DNA of 64,000 bases from [Leptolyngbya] sp. PCC 7376 (GTDB taxonomy: Bacteria > Cyanobacteriota > Cyanobacteriia > Cyanobacteriales > MRBY01): the NCBI RefSeq assembly GCF_000316605.1, contig NC_019683.1, positions 62,001 through 126,000 on the forward strand, read 5' to 3'. The notes under the pieces are model-generated. The model saw only the letters and a program-made list of their open reading frames with translations. It had not been told where the DNA came from and did not search any database. Within the stretch, counting starts at the first letter, position 1. The number at the start of each line of letters is the position of its first letter. Made by a program: the position numbers and the translations under genes. Positions 1 to 9,776 of the stretch are shown here, piece after piece.

Positions 1-338
1 AGCAGATATAAATCTGGATTGTTACCACCAGTCAATATCAGGTTGCTATCAATAAATGATGGATTGTTGCCTGTGACTCGACCGATAACGATATCGACCA
101 AGTTTTGACTCATATTCAAATTAAAGGTGACGTCGGCAAACCCTGGCGAAAATTCAGAAAAACTATGGAATAGCGCTGTTGACTGTTGAGTTCCGCCAGT
201 AATATCCAGAGAGCTGATTCCACTCACTACTGTCCCGACAGTACCATCAGCTGCCACGATCTGTGCTGTGGCTTGTGTTTCGAGCACAACCAATAGCCCG
301 CCGAAACACAGTAATGGTAATAGTCTGCTTGACCCCAT
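1..338 (-). CDS. Two-partner-secretion exoprotein, N-terminal part (runs off window)
   Basis: The reverse strand from an ATG at 338 reads open to the window edge (112 residues seen). A short hydrophobic signal peptide (MGSSRLLPLLCFGG..., probably cut near ATAQ) precedes the start of a filamentous-haemagglutinin TPS secretion domain: the 'ALFHSFSEFSPG' stretch and the 'NPDLYLL' end just before the usual NPAGI box fit that family. Such proteins are exported through an outer-membrane TpsB pore and act at the cell surface. The C-terminal effector part lies outside the window, so the role is unknown. The same domain recurs at 49712-55309 and as a fragment at 63281-63493. Confidence 0.85.
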   Translation of the reverse strand, partial: MGSSRLLPLLCFGGLLVVLETQATAQIVAADGTVGTVVSGISSLDITGGTQQSTALFHSFSEFSPGFADVTFNLNMSQNLVDIVIGRVTGNNPSFIDSNLILTGGNNPDLYL

Positions 339-468
339 TAACTTTATGATTTTTCTCTCGACATATTGATTCAACCATAGCGACTAATCTGCCATATCAA
401 GATACGGCTACAGAATCAATATCAATGGTGGCGATCGCCGATATTATGCCTGAGGATGGTCACTGCCG

Positions 469-1443
469 CTAGCTATATAACGCCCCGACATAATCTCCAT
501 AACCGTTGTAGGGTAAAGTCTCTTTAATTTCCCAACTGAACTCGCTACTATTGCCAATAAACTTCTCTGTCGCCTGAGACCAGCGGGGATGCGGTACATC
601 TGGTTCGACATTGGCCTCAAATTTATATTCGTGAGAATCGAGAGTATTCCAATAGGTTTTAGGCTGCTCGGCGAGAAACTCAATTTTGACGATAGATTTT
701 GCCCCTTTAAAGCCATATTTCCAAGGCACGACCATCCGCAATGGCGCACCATGTTGTTTCGGTAAATCATGGCCATAAATACCGAGGGCAAAAAAGGCGA
801 GATCGTTATTCATCTCTTCGATGCTCAAACCTTCTGTGTAAGGCCAAGGCAAACTACCGAGGTGAAAACCGGGCCCATAAGTGACGTTTTCGTCGTAGTA
901 GGTAGAGAAACTTACAAATTTGGCGTTACTTTTGGGGTTAACTGCCTTAATGAGTTCGCGCATTGGGAAGCCAGTCCAAGGCAAGACCATAGACCATGCT
1001 TCAACGCACCGGAACCGATAGATTCTTTCTTCTAGGGGAAATTTTGTTTTGAGATCGTCAATGTCGTAGGTTTGAGGATTATTGACCAAGCCACCCACTT
1101 CTACTTGCCAAGGTTTGGTCGGTAAGTTTTGGGCGTTCTGCCAAATGCCTTTGGTGCCGCCGAACTCATAAAAGTTGTTGTACTGACCCGCAAAAAGTTC
1201 TTTGGTTATCGGGCGATCGCCCACTTGAAACGCTTTATTTTTCGTTGCCGATAACTTTGGTAAATCGAGAGTTTTTTTCAGTTCTGCATATTGGTCGTCT
1301 TTCGATTGGCAGCCCATCAACGTTGCGCCAATTCCTGCCCCAATCACTGTCTGAATAAACTTACGACGATTCCAATAGGACCCTTCGGCGGTCACCAAAT
1401 TTTCAGAAATCGAATAGGAAGGCGGGACTTTAAAGAGAACCAT
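469..1443 (-). CDS. msrP: MsrP (YedY)-type protein-methionine-sulfoxide reductase, molybdopterin catalytic subunit
   Basis: 324 residues in the sulfite-oxidase fold. MsrP reduces oxidised methionines in exported proteins, using a molybdenum cofactor bound through a conserved Cys; the 'YRFRCVEAWSMVLPW' segment carries that Cys. The N-terminus has a Tat-like signal (NRRKFIQTV then a hydrophobic stretch ending GCQ), so it is exported. The frame is open to 1488, but the ATG at 1443 (MVLFKVPPSY...) matches the usual family start, a short Ile/Pro-rich leader before the twin arginine. The haem partner MsrQ (YedZ) is not next to it in this window. It is divergent from the MFS gene. Confidence 0.9.
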   Translation of the reverse strand: MVLFKVPPSYSISENLVTAEGSYWNRRKFIQTVIGAGIGATLMGCQSKDDQYAELKKTLDLPKLSATKNKAFQVGDRPITKELFAGQYNNFYEFGGTKGIWQNAQNLPTKPWQVEVGGLVNNPQTYDIDDLKTKFPLEERIYRFRCVEAWSMVLPWTGFPMRELIKAVNPKSNAKFVSFSTYYDENVTYGPGFHLGSLPWPYTEGLSIEEMNNDLAFFALGIYGHDLPKQHGAPLRMVVPWKYGFKGAKSIVKIEFLAEQPKTYWNTLDSHEYKFEANVEPDVPHPRWSQATEKFIGNSSEFSWEIKETLPYNGYGDYVGALYS

Positions 1444-1558
1444 ATGGCTGCGGCAACGACTGTCGTTTAAGACTGTAGCGCATTTCAAGCGGTGGAGGTT
1501 CCCTCAAGCCTTGTAACACTCCTTTACAATTGAAAGGCACCATTCAAGGGGATAAGTT

Positions 1559-2824
1559 GTGAAGGTTTTTTTACAACTAGAGCGCAAGACGCAGGTTAAT
1601 TTAGCTTTTCTGTTTTTAGCGGCACTGGGATTTTGGCTCAGTATGACCAGCTTATTACCTGTATTACCCGCTTATATCCAAGACCTTGGTGCATCGGATC
1701 AGCAGGTCGGTTTTGTGATGGGGTGTTTTGCTATTGGTCTTCTGCTCTCCCGCGCTCAATTGGGTAAGATGGCCGATGAGAAAAGCCGCAAATTAGTAAT
1801 TATGATTGGCGCGGCGGTGGTGGGCATTGCACCGTGGGGCTATATTTTTCTTGATTCGATCCCAGAAATGATGGTATGGCGAGCCTTTCACGGCCTAAGT
1901 ATCGCGGCATTTACAACTGGTTATAGTGCGTTGGTTGTGGATTTAGCGCCGGCAAAAAATCGTGGTGAAATTGTCAGTTATATGAGTTTGGCGATTCCGA
2001 TTGGGATGTCTATTGGCCCGGTGCTCGGAGGATATCTACTCGGAACAGTCGGTTATCCGGTGATCTTTTCTGTGTCGGCTTTGTGTGGGATGACGGCGTT
2101 TATTTTTGCGAGTCAAGCGAAGGAAAAACCGCGAGTTTCGGCTGCCGATAAGAGCCCAGGCGATCGCCTATCTCTAGATAAACCAAAATTAGAAACAAAC
2201 CGTCAATTTCGGGAGCTGATGGCCGAAAAAAGCCTCTATATTCCAGCTTTAGTCATGCTCTGTATTGGCTTGGTATTCGGCACATTGGTAACGTTTTTGC
2301 CGCTACATATCCGAGAGCTGGGTATCGATTTCAATACAGGCTTGTTTTATGGGGCTGCTGCGATTTCGAGTTTTTCGATTCGGATTTTAATCGGTAAAGC
2401 TTCAGATCAATTGGGGCGGGGATTATTTATTAGCGGCAGTTTGCTCTGCTATGCCTTGACGATGATTTGTTTAGCCAATGCGGATCAGCCGCCGTTGTTT
2501 ATTTTGGCTGGGGCAATTGAAGGGGTCGGTGCTGGAACCCTAATCCCGATGATGATTGCGTTGATGTCGGATCGATCGTCTAGTAATGAGCGCGGTAAAG
2601 TCTATTCGCTCTGTATCGGGGGATTTGATGTGGGGATTGCGGCAGCTGGCTTTTTCCTCGGCACTGTTACCCAAACGGTCGGTTATCAAGGAGGGTTTGC
2701 GATCGCCGCTGGATTATCGCTGTTTGCTTTTGTATTGTTCCTTACCCAAGGCAATCAATATGTGAAATCATCTCTCCAATTTGCCGTCGGGAAAACAGGC
2801 GATCGCTATGCCCAGAAACTTTGA
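1559..2824 (+). CDS. MFS transporter
   Basis: A 421-residue major facilitator superfamily protein with about 12 hydrophobic segments and a charged central loop (near residues 190-225). The first-loop motif between TM2 and TM3 reads 'GKMADEKSRK', close to the classical GxLaDrxGrk. It starts with GTG, supported by AAGGGG at 1546-1551, 7 nt upstream. The substrate cannot be read from sequence; drug-type exporters of the DHA1 class are the closest general match. Its end is 4 bp from the converging Uma2 gene. Several HIP1 sites suggest a resident gene. Confidence 0.85.
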   Translation: MKVFLQLERKTQVNLAFLFLAALGFWLSMTSLLPVLPAYIQDLGASDQQVGFVMGCFAIGLLLSRAQLGKMADEKSRKLVIMIGAAVVGIAPWGYIFLDSIPEMMVWRAFHGLSIAAFTTGYSALVVDLAPAKNRGEIVSYMSLAIPIGMSIGPVLGGYLLGTVGYPVIFSVSALCGMTAFIFASQAKEKPRVSAADKSPGDRLSLDKPKLETNRQFRELMAEKSLYIPALVMLCIGLVFGTLVTFLPLHIRELGIDFNTGLFYGAAAISSFSIRILIGKASDQLGRGLFISGSLLCYALTMICLANADQPPLFILAGAIEGVGAGTLIPMMIALMSDRSSSNERGKVYSLCIGGFDVGIAAAGFFLGTVTQTVGYQGGFAIAAGLSLFAFVLFLTQGNQYVKSSLQFAVGKTGDRYAQKL

Positions 2825-2828
2825 TGGA

Positions 2829-3434
2829 TTACCAGATTTTTGTCATGGGTAATTGGAAGCCTTTAAGTTCCGGTTCGCCACTGAGCACTTCCTGATTTTT
2901 GAGAATTTGTGGTTCTTGATTGGGACGATAAATATAGACAGATCGGTTCTTTCGGTCAATGAGCCAACCCAAGGAAACACCATTGTCGATATACTCGACC
3001 ATCTTTTCCTTTAGTGATTTGAGCGTGTCACTTTTTGAGCGCAACTCAATTACAAAATTAGGACAAATTGGTGCAAAAGACGCTTTTTCCTCCTCTGTTA
3101 AAGCCTCCCATTTTTCTGTGCGAATCCATGAAGCATCTGGCGATCGCGTGGCCCCATTCGGCAACGTAAATCCAGCGCTGGAATCAAACCCTAAACCAGT
3201 ACCATCTTTCTCTGCCCATATGCCCAACTGCATAGCGAGATTGAAGTTACGATTACCTGTGTCAGAAAAAGCGGGAGGCATAACGATTACTTCTCCTGTG
3301 GCAGTGCGTTCGATGCGTAAATCTCGGTTTGCAATGCAAAATTCATGAAATTCGTCGCGACTCATCGGCTTGGCTCTGGGCACAACCACACTCCAACCTG
3401 ATGTTTCTCCTTTGATGAGTAGGTTTGTCGCCAT
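2829..3434 (-). CDS. Uma2-family (DUF820) putative endonuclease
   Basis: 201 residues of the Uma2 family, PD-(D/E)XK-fold proteins greatly expanded in cyanobacteria and of unproven function. The 'RSPDASWIR' segment and the following 'FVIELRSKSDTLKSLKEKM' carry the usual D...ExK catalytic pattern. The frame is open to 3611, overlapping the 3' end of argF, but the ATG at 3434 (MATNLLIKGE...) gives the normal family length and leaves a gap of 133 bp to argF. It may be a single gene of a dispersed paralogous family. Confidence 0.85.
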   Translation of the reverse strand: MATNLLIKGETSGWSVVVPRAKPMSRDEFHEFCIANRDLRIERTATGEVIVMPPAFSDTGNRNFNLAMQLGIWAEKDGTGLGFDSSAGFTLPNGATRSPDASWIRTEKWEALTEEEKASFAPICPNFVIELRSKSDTLKSLKEKMVEYIDNGVSLGWLIDRKNRSVYIYRPNQEPQILKNQEVLSGEPELKGFQLPMTKIW

Positions 3435-3567
3435 AGGATTTTCCGCCCGACTATTGCTGATGTTTATTTTAACGGGTTGTTTCAGAGCTGTGATCGCCCC
3501 AATGCTCAAAAAAACGACCCAATTTTTGAGCATTGGATCGCGATAATGTTGAATTTTGGTGCAAACT

Positions 3568-4488
3568 TTAGACCGCACCCAAAAGTAATGCCATGAGTGC
3601 TTTCTGGGCATGCATCCGGTTTTCGGCCTGATCCCAAATTTTTGATTGCTTGCCTTCCATCACCTCATCGGTAATTTCTTCTCCACGGTGTGCTGGGAGA
3701 CAGTGGAGGGCGATTGCCTCCTTATCAGCAATAGCCATTAGGTCACTATTGAGTTGATAGGGTTGGAAAATTGGGATGCGAGTATTCGCCAAATCTTCTT
3801 GACCCATACTGGCCCACACATCGGTGTAAATGGCATGGGCATTTTCGCAGGCTTCTTTAGGATCATGGGTAATTAAAATCCGAGAGCGATCGCCAGCAAT
3901 CTTTTTCGCTTGAGCCACAATTTCTGCGCTCGGCTCATAATCCTTTGGTGTAGCAATGTGGACGTTCATACCGACCAGCGCACCACCCAGCAAAATCGAG
4001 TGTGCCACATTATTGCCATCACCCACATAGGTCATCGTTAACCCATCGAGCTTGCCAAACGTTTCTTGCATCGTTTGGAGATCTGCCAACATTTGACAGG
4101 GATGTTCGAGGTCAGTTAGAGCATTTACAATCGGAATATCGGCATAATCTGCAATTTCTTCGAGATCCTGTTGGTCAAACGTCCGAATCGCCAAAATATC
4201 AAGGTAACGGTCAAGGACGCGGGCAGTATCTTTGAGTGGTTCGCCACGGCCCACTTGGGTTCGACTAGGGTTGAGGTCGATGACATTGCCACCTAGTTCA
4301 TACATCGCCACAGAGAAGGACACACGAGTACGGGTAGAAGCCTTATAGAAAAGTAAACCAAGGGTTTTTGGGCAGGTAGGTTTGATTTTTCCTGCTTTAA
4401 GATCTGCTGCAAGATTGAGCACCTCCATCATTTCTGTGGAACTCAGATCCGCAATACTCAGCAAATCCCGACCTTGTAGTGAACTCAT
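3568..4488 (-). CDS. argF: Ornithine carbamoyltransferase
   Basis: 306 residues, normal for the family. It transfers the carbamoyl group from carbamoyl phosphate to ornithine, giving citrulline in cytosolic arginine synthesis. The carbamoyl-phosphate loop 'STRTRVSF', the 'HPCQMLADLQT' box and the ornithine-binding 'HCLPAHRGEEI' box are all present. It is divergent from the acyl-ACP synthetase gene across 227 bp that must hold both promoters. Confidence 0.97.
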   Translation of the reverse strand: MSSLQGRDLLSIADLSSTEMMEVLNLAADLKAGKIKPTCPKTLGLLFYKASTRTRVSFSVAMYELGGNVIDLNPSRTQVGRGEPLKDTARVLDRYLDILAIRTFDQQDLEEIADYADIPIVNALTDLEHPCQMLADLQTMQETFGKLDGLTMTYVGDGNNVAHSILLGGALVGMNVHIATPKDYEPSAEIVAQAKKIAGDRSRILITHDPKEACENAHAIYTDVWASMGQEDLANTRIPIFQPYQLNSDLMAIADKEAIALHCLPAHRGEEITDEVMEGKQSKIWDQAENRMHAQKALMALLLGAV

Positions 4489-4715
4489 ACCTAATTCATT
4501 CCTGTGTGACGAAAAAATTATTATAAGCTGCTCGTTTCGCCAACTTGCGCCGAAATCCGCCGTTAATGAACCAAGTCAAGAAATTTTGATAGCGAATCTC
4601 ACACCATTACGATTTTTTAACTGTCCACTGTTGGGAGTGATGTGGGGCAAAAACTCTTAAAGTAAGATTAAAGCCACGATTCCGGCTTCGTTTCTTTTCT
4701 GTATAAGTATTTGTC

Positions 4716-6627
4716 ATGAGTAACTCCGCCTACGCTAAAATCCAATCTTTGTCAGAAGTCTGGGCGATCGCCGCCGATATGTACGGTGATGTTTTGGCCT
4801 TGTACGATCCTCACAGCAAGCCGGAAACTAAGTTTACCTACCAACAGCTCTGGGAGAATATCCAGCAGTTTGGAGCAGGACTACAGGTGTTAGGGATCCA
4901 GCCCGACGAAAAAGTGGCTTTGATTGCGGATAATAGCCCCCGCTGGTTTATCGCTGACCAAGGCACTATCGCTACAGGTGCGGTCAATGCGGTGCGCTCT
5001 TCCCAGGCCGAAAAGAATGAGTTGCTCTACATCTACGAAAATAGCGAAAGCCAATTTTTAATCGTTGAAGATCTAAAAACGTTTCAACGTCTTGACCCCG
5101 AAATTTCTGGAATGCAACCCAGAGGGGTGATTTTGCTCTCCGATGAGGATGTGCCAGATAGCGAGATTAAAATCCTCAATTTCTCGCAACTCATGGCATT
5201 GGGTACGGACAATGAATTGTCGATGGCTCGGCGATCGCCCGACGATTTAATGACGCTGATTTACACTTCAGGCACAACGGGCAAGCCTAAAGGTGTGATG
5301 CTGTCCCACGGCAACTTGCTTTACCAACTGCGCAATTTCGATACGGTGATGAGGCCACGGATTGGCGATCCAGTGTTGAGCATTTTACCGACGTGGCATT
5401 CCTATGAACGAACCTCTGAGTACTACTTGCTATCCCAGGGCTGTACCCAGATTTATACGAGCATTCGCCACATCAAAAAAGATCTCAAAGCTTATAAACC
5501 CGCCTATATGGTTGCAGTCCCCCGTATTTGGGAATCAATTTATGAAGGCGTTCAGAAAAATTTCCGAGAGCAACCACCCAATAAACAAAAGTTAGTCAAC
5601 TTTTTCCTCGATCTCTCCACCAAATATGTCTACGCGAATCGCATTGCAAAAAATCTCAGTCTCGATCATCTTTATGTTTCTGCTGGGGAAAGGTTTATTA
5701 ATAAACTTAAGGCGATCGCCCTATTACCTTTCCATCTTCTTGGCGAGAAACTCGTCTACAACAAAATCCGTGAAGCAACAGGTGGCAAAATCCGCTATGT
5801 CGTCAGCGGTGGCGGTTCTCTAGCAAGACATATCGATACCTTTTTTGAAATTGTTGGTGTGACGATTTTAGTCGGCTACGGCTTGACTGAAACGTCCCCC
5901 GTAACCAATGCTCGCCGCCCAGAGCGTAATGTGCGTGGTAGCTCAGGCCCAGCACTTCCCGGTACGGAAGTTCGCATTGTCGATCTTGAGACCCGTCAAA
6001 ATTTATCCCAAGGCGAAAAAGGCTTAGTGCTTCTCCGTGGCCCTCAAATTATGCAGGGCTACTACCGTAAACCTGAAGCGACAGCGAAGGCCATTGATGC
6101 AGATGGTTGGTTCGATCGATAGTGGTGATATTGGCTGGCTCACTCCCCAAGGTGACCTCGTACTCACTGGTCGTGCAAAAGATACGATTGTGCTTAGCAA
6201 TGGCGAAAATATTGAACCTCAGCCCCTTGAAGATGCCTGCGCCCGCAGCGCCTATATCGACCAAATTATGTTGGTTGGCCAAGATCAAAAATCCCTAGGC
6301 GCATTAATTGTGCCTAACCTCGAAGCTCTCGACAAATGGGCAGCTGAAAGCAACTCAGGCCTAAAAATTCCTAGCGCTGAAACACCGTTAGAGACTTTGC
6401 ATCAGACTGATTTATATAGCAAGGCTGTATTGAAATTATTCAAGACTGAAATTACCCGAGAAGTGAAAAATCGTCCTGGCTATCGTGCGGATGATCGCAT
6501 TACAAATTTTGCGTTAATTCTTGAGCCTTTCTCGATGGAGAATGGCTTGATGACCCAAACCCTTAAGGTGAAACGTCCCATTGTGACGCAGAAATATCAA
6601 GCTCTAATTGATGAACTTTATGCTTAA
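4716..6627 (+). pseudogene. aas: Acyl-ACP/long-chain acyl-CoA synthetase, frameshifted by a 4-bp duplication
   Basis: An AMP-forming acyl-activating enzyme split into two overlapping frames (4716-6122 and on to 6627). Frame 1 carries the P-loop 'YTSGTTGKPKGVMLSHGN' and the 'VGYGLTETSP' box, and ends '...DADGWFDR-stop'. The other frame continues 'DSGDIGWLTPQGDLVLTGRAK' with the C-terminal lysine domain. At 6113-6120 the sequence is CGATCGAT where TTC-GAT-AGT-GGT would restore the frame, so one CGAT unit is extra. In cyanobacteria this gene normally allows recycling and uptake of free fatty acids at the membrane. It is a real null, a phase-variable state or a sequencing error; the rest of the gene shows no decay. 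Confidence 0.9.
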
Positions 6628-6804
6628 TCTCCTCGTCTTGGCCAAAATAAATATCGGGATCTAGGCGATCGCGTTTCGTAGATCTTTACAGAAGCTCAAT
6701 GAAGAAATTGCTTTGCAATCGGATATTGATGCTAACCTGAAAATGTTTTGCGTGTTGATAAGCGTAATAGAAACAGAAATTTTATAAACCCTAGGACAAT
6801 TCAA

Positions 6805-7257
6805 ATGGACGAAAATCAAGATCTTTCTGTGACCCTAAAGCGGCCAATAAACCTCAAAGTTATCGTCACCCCCCGTTGGAAGCAAGAAGTCCAACAGCAA
6901 CTGCAGGGACAAATCACCAACCTTGATTCTCAGCTTGAGCAAATTGATGTTCAGGGTAATCGCACAATTAATGAGCTAAAACAGCAAAGTATTAGCCCCA
7001 CGCCCCCTCAAGTGGCCCAGCAAATTGAAAATATTCAGATGCAGGTCAACAAAAAGAAGAGCGAGATTCTCGAGAAAAAGAATCAAGCACTTCAGCAACT
7101 CCAACAAGTCCAGACCCTTGAATTAGAGCAAGAGTTCTTCCAAGGTCAGATGGAAAGCTTCTTTGAAATCAAAAAAGGTGACAACCTTGTCAAAAAGCTA
7201 AATGTTGAAATCCTTGTCCGTGATGGCATCGTTGAAGAAATTCGTGGTGCAATGTAA
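6805..7257 (+). CDS. YlqD-family coiled-coil protein
   Basis: 150 residues, highly charged and Gln-rich, with a long predicted coiled coil (about residues 25-110) between short beta-like ends ('RPINLKVIVTPRWK' and 'VKKLNVEILVRDGIVEEIRG'). This arrangement fits the YlqD family of unknown function. A TTG-started extension to 6748 is possible, but the ATG at 6805 starts at the conserved part. A hairpin terminator follows at 7304-7333. Confidence 0.7.
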   Translation: MDENQDLSVTLKRPINLKVIVTPRWKQEVQQQLQGQITNLDSQLEQIDVQGNRTINELKQQSISPTPPQVAQQIENIQMQVNKKKSEILEKKNQALQQLQQVQTLELEQEFFQGQMESFFEIKKGDNLVKKLNVEILVRDGIVEEIRGAM

Positions 7258-7303
7258 TCGAAAGTTGCGTTTTTATTAATCAGTAACTAATTTACAAACT
7301 TTT

Positions 7304-7333
7304 CCCTGATACTACTGAGTATTGGGGTTTTTT
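7304..7333 (+). terminator. Rho-independent terminator after the YlqD-like gene
   Basis: CCCTGATACT pairs imperfectly with AGTATTGGGG around a short loop and is followed by six T. It ends 18 bp before the chosen tyrA start, so tyrA transcription either begins very close to its ATG or reads through. Confidence 0.7.
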
Positions 7334-7351
7334 GTTGTTGGAGCATATTGT

Positions 7352-8188
7352 ATGAAAATCGGTATTGTTGGACTCGGTTTGATTGGTGGTTCGTTGGCGA
7401 TCGCTTTCAAAAAAGCTGGATTAGAAGTAATTGGTGTATCTCGAAAAGACTCTACTTGCCAAACAGCCCTAGACCGTCAAATTGTTGCTCAAGCAGGCAC
7501 TGATTTAGCCTTAATGAAAACTGCTGATGTCGTTTTTTTGTGCACACCAATTGATTATGTGATTGACTCAGCAAAAGCTGTAATCCCTCACCTCAAACCC
7601 GATGCAATTTTGACAGATGTGGCCTCAGTCAAAGGAGAAATCGTCCAGGCGATCGCCCCATTATGGCCAAATTTTGTAGGCGGACATCCAATGGCAGGTA
7701 CCGCAGAACAAGGGATTAATGCTGCACTTGAGGATTTATTTGTTGATGCACCTTATGTCTTAACGCCTATAGAAACGACCTCACAAAAAACAATTGCAAC
7801 ACTGCAAGAACTTATTAAACATCTCCAAAGCCGCTATTATTCATGTTCTCCAGAAGTTCATGATCAATCAGTTGCATGGATTTCACACCTACCTGTATTT
7901 GTGAGTGCTAGTTTAATTGCTGCTTGTATGAGCGAAGAAGATCCAGAAATTCTTGAAATGGCACAATCTCTTGCAAGCTCAGGCTTTCGTGATACTAGTC
8001 GAGTCGGGGGAGGCAATCCAGAACTCGGTTTAATGATGGCTCAATATAATAAAGACGCTCTGCGGCGATCTCTCTATGCCTATCAACAGGAATTAGAACA
8101 GATAATCAACAAAATTGAAGAGGAAAATTGGGAGGTGATCGCTAGCAGTTTAAATAAAACTCAATCTCAACGTTCTCGCTACATATAA
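7352..8188 (+). CDS. tyrA: Arogenate/prephenate dehydrogenase (TyrA)
   Basis: 278 residues. An N-terminal Rossmann motif (MKIGIVGLGLIGGSLA, residues 1-16) binds NAD(P); the 'GGHPMAGTAEQG' segment carries the catalytic His of TyrA enzymes. Cyanobacterial TyrA usually oxidises arogenate to tyrosine with NADP; the exact substrate is inferred. The ATG at 7352 was chosen over an in-frame one at 7322 because it begins directly at the nucleotide-binding strand and the upstream codons overlap the terminator. Confidence 0.93.
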   Translation: MKIGIVGLGLIGGSLAIAFKKAGLEVIGVSRKDSTCQTALDRQIVAQAGTDLALMKTADVVFLCTPIDYVIDSAKAVIPHLKPDAILTDVASVKGEIVQAIAPLWPNFVGGHPMAGTAEQGINAALEDLFVDAPYVLTPIETTSQKTIATLQELIKHLQSRYYSCSPEVHDQSVAWISHLPVFVSASLIAACMSEEDPEILEMAQSLASSGFRDTSRVGGGNPELGLMMAQYNKDALRRSLYAYQQELEQIINKIEEENWEVIASSLNKTQSQRSRYI

Positions 8189-8227
8189 ATCTTGTGATTA
8201 TTTCTGGTTGGTAAAGCACTAAATTAT

Positions 8228-9715
8228 TTAAGAGATGAAATCTCTGATTCTATTTAACTTTTTTCTGAAGTCTCGCACCACTTTCACTAGATAATATGGT
8301 TTGGTTGTAATATATTGCCCATTGTAACTAATGTCCAAAATACTTTCTTGTTGAAAAAACTTAAAAGGAATACCATTGGTTGCCATATAGTAAGCATACT
8401 TAAGAGAATTTTCTTTTCGCTGTTCTAATTCTTTGTCACTCAACTGGAAATCTCTTCCCCGAATAATTGATATTAGTTCTGCGTGAGAATTGGGCACAAT
8501 ACAAGCACCTAAATCCTCATATATTGACTTTCCAGCTAGGATAGATGTTTTTTTATGAAAAACAGCCTCAATACCAATTGTTGATCCAAATGTAATAACG
8601 CAATCACAAGCCGCTAATAATTTATAAGAACTGCATGAATCCTGAGCCTCAATAATATACAAATTACGAAATTTATTCTTCAGCTTTTGAATAAATTTCG
8701 TCTGTGAATTTTCCTTGTATTTTAAATTTGGGTGTACTCGCAAGTACAAGCTAAGATCTGATATAGGTTCTAAGTTTTTTGCTATTTCTAATATGCCTTG
8801 ATTTTGATCTTGATAAAAAGGATTTTTCCAACCTGGAATAGTAGCAACTTCGTTTTCGGAAGAATTGAAAATAACAATGTTAGTGTTTTGAGAATTAAAA
8901 GATATGGGCAGTTTATCTTGTTGATCTTTTGTGAAAGAAAACCAAGCTTGATCTTTTCCCGATGCTTGGGCCTGGAACCAAACTGATGCTACATCTCTTT
9001 TGTCTTGTTGAGTCTTTTCTGAATTATTCCAAGCCAAATCAAGTTGATGTTTTCGAATAGATAAGTTGTGAGGATAATCATTTTCGGTCAGTGTATATTT
9101 GTTGATGATTCCCGATCGCTCATGTACAAAAGTCTGAATTTTTAGTTCTTGAGCTGCTCGCAGTGCTGGACGCATTGTCGATGTCCTGCCATTAAAGAGA
9201 TAAAAAAGATCATATTGATTGTTTGATAAATGATTTTTGATGGAAAAGTACACTTCCATCGCCATTCGTCTATTTTTTTCTATGAAAAATATTTGGGCAG
9301 TAATATCAGGATGTGCTTCTTTTGTGACATCAATTAATGAAGATAAAACAGACATGCCAATATCACATTGGTTAATAGAGAAATCAGTCAATTCTTCTCG
9401 TGTTTTAATCGTATTATCTGATTCTTTTTGAATAAAAATATAGTCTTCATTAGATAAATATTTCCAAGGCAAAAAATCAACTTTATCTGTTAAATCTAAT
9501 AGACTAAATCCTTTTTTTCGTCTGGCAATACAGTCATTACAACGATATTGGTGATGATCTGGGTTGGCTTGGCAACTGAGCAACTCTCCATTGCAAACTA
9601 AATAGGTGATTTTATCTCCCTTTAAGAGGTGATTTTTGATCAATTCTAAATCGGTTTCAAAGTGAATCGGGTAAACACCATAGGGATTAAAAAAGAGAAT
9701 ATTCTGAATTTTCAT
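8228..9715 (-). CDS. Capsule/surface polysaccharide biosynthesis protein, GT-B-like
   Basis: 495 residues, soluble. The C-terminal part ('SSYKLLAACDCVITFGSTIGIEAVFHKKTSILAG', around residues 355-390) resembles the nucleotide-sugar-binding half of GT-B proteins in the capsular polysaccharide synthesis group: a serine/glycine loop followed by a conserved Glu. The N-terminal 'CRCNDCIARR'-like Cys cluster (about residues 45-65: C41, C48, C59, C62) could bind a metal. It lies downstream of the ABC exporter in the minus-strand glycan locus, so a role in assembling or adding a surface sugar is likely. Exact donor and acceptor are unknown. Confidence 0.65.
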   Translation of the reverse strand: MKIQNILFFNPYGVYPIHFETDLELIKNHLLKGDKITYLVCNGELLSCQANPDHHQYRCNDCIARRKKGFSLLDLTDKVDFLPWKYLSNEDYIFIQKESDNTIKTREELTDFSINQCDIGMSVLSSLIDVTKEAHPDITAQIFFIEKNRRMAMEVYFSIKNHLSNNQYDLFYLFNGRTSTMRPALRAAQELKIQTFVHERSGIINKYTLTENDYPHNLSIRKHQLDLAWNNSEKTQQDKRDVASVWFQAQASGKDQAWFSFTKDQQDKLPISFNSQNTNIVIFNSSENEVATIPGWKNPFYQDQNQGILEIAKNLEPISDLSLYLRVHPNLKYKENSQTKFIQKLKNKFRNLYIIEAQDSCSSYKLLAACDCVITFGSTIGIEAVFHKKTSILAGKSIYEDLGACIVPNSHAELISIIRGRDFQLSDKELEQRKENSLKYAYYMATNGIPFKFFQQESILDISYNGQYITTKPYYLVKVVRDFRKKLNRIRDFIS

Positions 9716-9776
9716 AAAATATACTTAAGCCACTAGAGTGACCATGATATTAGCAAAATTTACTTTGATAATGTCA

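Noticed and set aside
2829-3611. 260-residue start for the Uma2 protein
   Set aside because: The first 59 residues overlap argF and do not match the family; the ATG at 3434 fits.
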